Positions 61,811 through 64,000 of a stretch of 64,000 nt of DNA are shown piece after piece. The stretch is from positions 62,001-126,000 of the forward strand of contig NZ_FOOF01000008.1 in assembly GCF_900113115.1 (NCBI RefSeq), written 5' to 3'. The first letter of the stretch is position 1. Every line of letters starts with the position of its first letter. Made by a program: the position numbers and the translations under genes. This DNA comes from Duganella sp. CF458 (GTDB lineage Bacteria; Pseudomonadota; Gammaproteobacteria; Burkholderiales; Burkholderiaceae_D). The notes under the pieces were generated by a model. The model worked only from the letters and a program-made list of their open reading frames with translations. It did no database searches and was not told the origin of the DNA.

Positions 61811-64000
61811 CAGAGCGTCCCCGGGCATTGGAATTGCTCCAGTTCGGGCAGCCGGAAAGGATTGCGCACGCTATTGGTCAGCACCTCAAACTGCGCCTTG
61901 CGGCCATCCACGTTGAAGGTCGCGAGGAACTTCTCTGGCTGCCCGGTGCCATCGAGCTGCACCTGGTCGAACAGGCGGAACAGGGCCCACGCGCCTTCGA
62001 AGGTGCGGCCCGAGGCGCCGGAGGTACTGACCGGACTCAGTTGCAGGCGCACCTGCGTGCTGCCGCGCGGGCCGGGCCACAGGACCGGTGCAGGGACTTG
62101 CGGCCCGTGGCTGTACTTCACCAGCTGCCCATCGACGTCCAGGATGAACTGGTTAATCGAGGCATCCATCATCGTCGGCTTGAGGTCGAGGCGCATGCTG
62201 ATGGCGGGACTATTGCGGAAGAATACGTCGCGGATGACTTGCGCGCGCTGGAATTGCAGCAGGGCCGCCGAGCTGGGACCCTGGCTCGCATCGCCCACCG
62301 GGCGGAAGCTCCAGGGGCGGGTAGCGGTGTTCACATACTGCGCCAGGTTCTTCTGGAAGAAATCGTCCATCAGGCCGCCGGGTGCGAACAGGCGGCTGAA
62401 GTCGTCCGGCGTGACGTCGCGCGCACTGGCTTTGGAGAAGGGATAGCGGCCGCTAATGGCCTTGCTGCAGAAATCGCCGAGGGCGCCCTGCATGGCCTGG
62501 CTCAGATTACTGCGCGTAAGCCCGAGCGCCTGGCTGGCACCGCCGGCGGACAGGGTCAGCATGACGCCACGCAGCGGTTCCGGCATGCGGCTGCCTTCGG
62601 CTTTCACCTTGTTCGGCACGTCGCTTGGCGGCGGTGTACTGGCGCCCTTGAGCGCGGCATCGGTAGCCGTCAGCAGCAGGTAAAGCTCGTTGATCAAGGC
62701 GATGCTGGCGTCGATCGGGGCGGGTTGGCCCGGCGCCGGACTGCGGACCTGGCGCCGCAGGGCGTCGAACTGCCGGTCCACGATGTTCTCCGGCAGTGCC
62801 AGGCCGGACGCGGCGCTTTCCTGGCTGGCGCCCTGGCCGAACAGCTTACGCAGCTCCTCGCGCGTGGATCTGATCTTGTCTCCGGCCTTGTCTGCGACCG
62901 TCTTGTCCGCCTCGTCCAGCTGCACCAGGGTCACCTCCTTGACGATGGCACGCAAGAGCAGGGGCAGGGGGGAGTCGGGCGCCGACAATATGCGCGCTTG
63001 CTCGATGCTTTGTTTCAGGCTGGAGGCGCGCACCAGCGCGATATCGTCGATAAAGCCGGCCCAGGTCCGTGCGTAATCCTGCAGATAGAGACGCTGTACC
63101 TCGTCGACCAGGGCGGAGTTCTTGTCCGGCGCTGCCAGGCCGCGTTCCCGTTCGGTTAATCCCAGCACCCATCCTTCTTCGTCGGCCAACTGGCCGGTGA
63201 CGCGGGCCGCTTCCTGCATGAATACCTGGCGATAAGCGTTCACGCTATAAATGCCGGGTACCCCTTTGCCCGGTGCGGCCTCACTGCGGCGCGTGAATAC
63301 CAGCATGGCGGAAGGACCGCCCGCGTTGGCAATGGTGAAGTCGGGCAGGTTGCTGCCGGCGCCCTGGCGCTTGATGCGGTTGTAGATGCGTTCGGCTAAA
63401 GGCGTTTGGGCCAGGGCCTGGCGTGCAGCGGCGATCAGGCGGGGATCGGCTGGATTGGGGGCCAGCACGTCGCCACTTGCCAGCAGCATGTCCAGGTGCC
63501 GTTCCAGGTCCTGCCGTTGGCCAAGGGTGACTTCGCGTGGCAGGCTGTTTTCCCAGTCGGCTGTGATGAAAGCCTTCAGGGCCGCCGGGTTCATATAGCG
63601 CCCGTCGTGCAGCATGAGGTAAGCCTTCAACGCTTCGTACAGCAACTCGGGATTGCTCTGGCCGTCCGACTGCAACTGCTGCTGGACTCTTAATTCGAGG
63701 CGGGGCAGGAAGACGTCATGCAACAGGCGTCGGTGCGAGCTCCTGGATGCGGCGGCCAGTTTGTCTCCCTGATACAGGCCGAAGCCCATCGAAGCGGGCG
63801 GGCTGCCCTCAGGAACATTGGCCACACGCGCCAGGTCGCGCACGGCTTGCATCGCCGGGAGCAGCTCCACCACATTGGTCGTGCTGATGGCGCCGAGCTG
63901 CTCCAGCTGCCTGGAAACCGCAGCAGTCCTGGCCTGTACGTCGGTGATGTAAGCGCGGTTACGGGCGAAACTGACGGTCCAGGCCGCAATGGCACCAATG
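61810..64000 (-). CDS. tssM: TssM (IcmF-like) T6SS membrane protein, C-terminal part
   Basis: The frame is open to the right edge, so the N-terminus is missing. About 729 residues are visible. It matches the periplasmic part of IcmF/TssM: an ImcF-related region (V-N-A-Y-R-Q-V-F-M-Q-E-A) and the C-terminal beta domain ending in N-P-F-R-L-P-E-L-E-Q-F. A segment at the very edge (I-G-A-I-A-A-W-T-V-S-F) may be a membrane-helix end. TssM with TssL and TssJ forms the envelope complex; those partners probably lie beyond the window. Confidence 0.93.
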   Translation of the reverse strand, partial: IGAIAAWTVSFARNRAYITDVQARTAAVSRQLEQLGAISTTNVVELLPAMQAVRDLARVANVPEGSPPASMGFGLYQGDKLAAASRSSHRRLLHDVFLPRLELRVQQQLQSDGQSNPELLYEALKAYLMLHDGRYMNPAALKAFITADWENSLPREVTLGQRQDLERHLDMLLASGDVLAPNPADPRLIAAARQALAQTPLAERIYNRIKRQGAGSNLPDFTIANAGGPSAMLVFTRRSEAAPGKGVPGIYSVNAYRQVFMQEAARVTGQLADEEGWVLGLTERERGLAAPDKNSALVDEVQRLYLQDYARTWAGFIDDIALVRASSLKQSIEQARILSAPDSPLPLLLRAIVKEVTLVQLDEADKTVADKAGDKIRSTREELRKLFGQGASQESAASGLALPENIVDRQFDALRRQVRSPAPGQPAPIDASIALINELYLLLTATDAALKGASTPPPSDVPNKVKAEGSRMPEPLRGVMLTLSAGGASQALGLTRSNLSQAMQGALGDFCSKAISGRYPFSKASARDVTPDDFSRLFAPGGLMDDFFQKNLAQYVNTATRPWSFRPVGDASQGPSSAALLQFQRAQVIRDVFFRNSPAISMRLDLKPTMMDASINQFILDVDGQLVKYSHGPQVPAPVLWPGPRGSTQVRLQLSPVSTSGASGRTFEGAWALFRLFDQVQLDGTGQPEKFLATFNVDGRKAQFEVLTNSVRNPFRLPELEQFQCPGTL

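Noticed and set aside
61828..63159. 443-codon plus-strand frame opposite tssM
   Set aside because: No motif and no ribosome site; TssM family features are on the minus strand.

Overview
The window comes from a high-GC, Gram-negative bacterium. Outer-membrane proteins, a TonB receptor, a lipoprotein and a type VI secretion system (T6SS) are all present. Gene content and gene style (bkd operon, imp-type T6SS with TagJ and a PpkA/FGE kinase, LodA/LodB, a VioB-like ferritin protein) suggest a beta-proteobacterium, probably Oxalobacteraceae of the Massilia/Duganella/Janthinobacterium kind. That placement is inference. The left half (1-36 kb) is a mosaic of small metabolic and regulatory units. The right half (36-64 kb) is one T6SS island that runs off the right edge. 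I saw no rRNA, tRNA, insertion sequence or CRISPR array.

Left half. A peptidase S51/cyanophycinase-like exported protein, cut by the left edge, is followed by a lodA/lodB pair (quinone-cofactor amino-acid oxidase plus maturation flavoprotein). An exported OmpA-like protein converges on lodB. A visibly AT-richer islet (about 5.5-7.9 kb) carries a DMP19/DUF4375 protein and two unknowns. Next comes a large effector-like orphan on the minus strand (7951-9666). A tightly packed six-gene plus-strand operon follows (9953-15741): phospholipase-D-like protein, small unknown, GMC oxidoreductase, VioB-type ferritin-like protein, SRPBCC protein and an unknown. It reads like an undescribed oxidative pathway. 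After it, a TetR regulator and an SDR+MDR oxidoreductase pair share an inverted-repeat operator. A minus-strand unit of TonB receptor, PepSY membrane protein and two small unknowns lies behind a clear cobalamin riboswitch. An orphan solute-binding protein, a SoxR gene with a textbook SoxR box driving a divergent VOC-fold gene, and a second large orphan protein come next. A complete branched-chain 2-oxoacid dehydrogenase operon (bkdA1-bkdA2-bkdB-lpd), a glycine-zipper envelope protein and an M1 aminopeptidase complete this half.

Right half. The minus strand carries a small unknown, a lipoprotein and a PpkA-like kinase fused to an FGE/SUMF1 domain. Divergent from it are tssA, tssB, tssC, two hcp genes, tagJ, tssE, tssF, tssG, tssH(clpV) and vgrG. 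A cargo module follows: DUF6484, DUF2169, a catalytically dead ketosynthase-like protein, a DUF4150 PAAR-like protein with an HNH/GHH-type toxin tail, a beta-propeller-like protein, a TIGR02270 HEAT-like protein and a 53-residue membrane protein. Then come tagH (FHA) and pppA (PP2C phosphatase), and on the minus strand tagF and the C-terminal part of tssM, cut by the right edge. tssJ, tssK and tssL are not in view and probably lie beyond that edge. Kinase, phosphatase, FHA protein and TagF together indicate post-translational threonine-phosphorylation control of firing.

The most interesting regions are the GMC/ferritin-like/PLD operon, the T6SS cargo module with its dead ketosynthase, the B12-riboswitch receptor unit, and the two orphan effector-like proteins.
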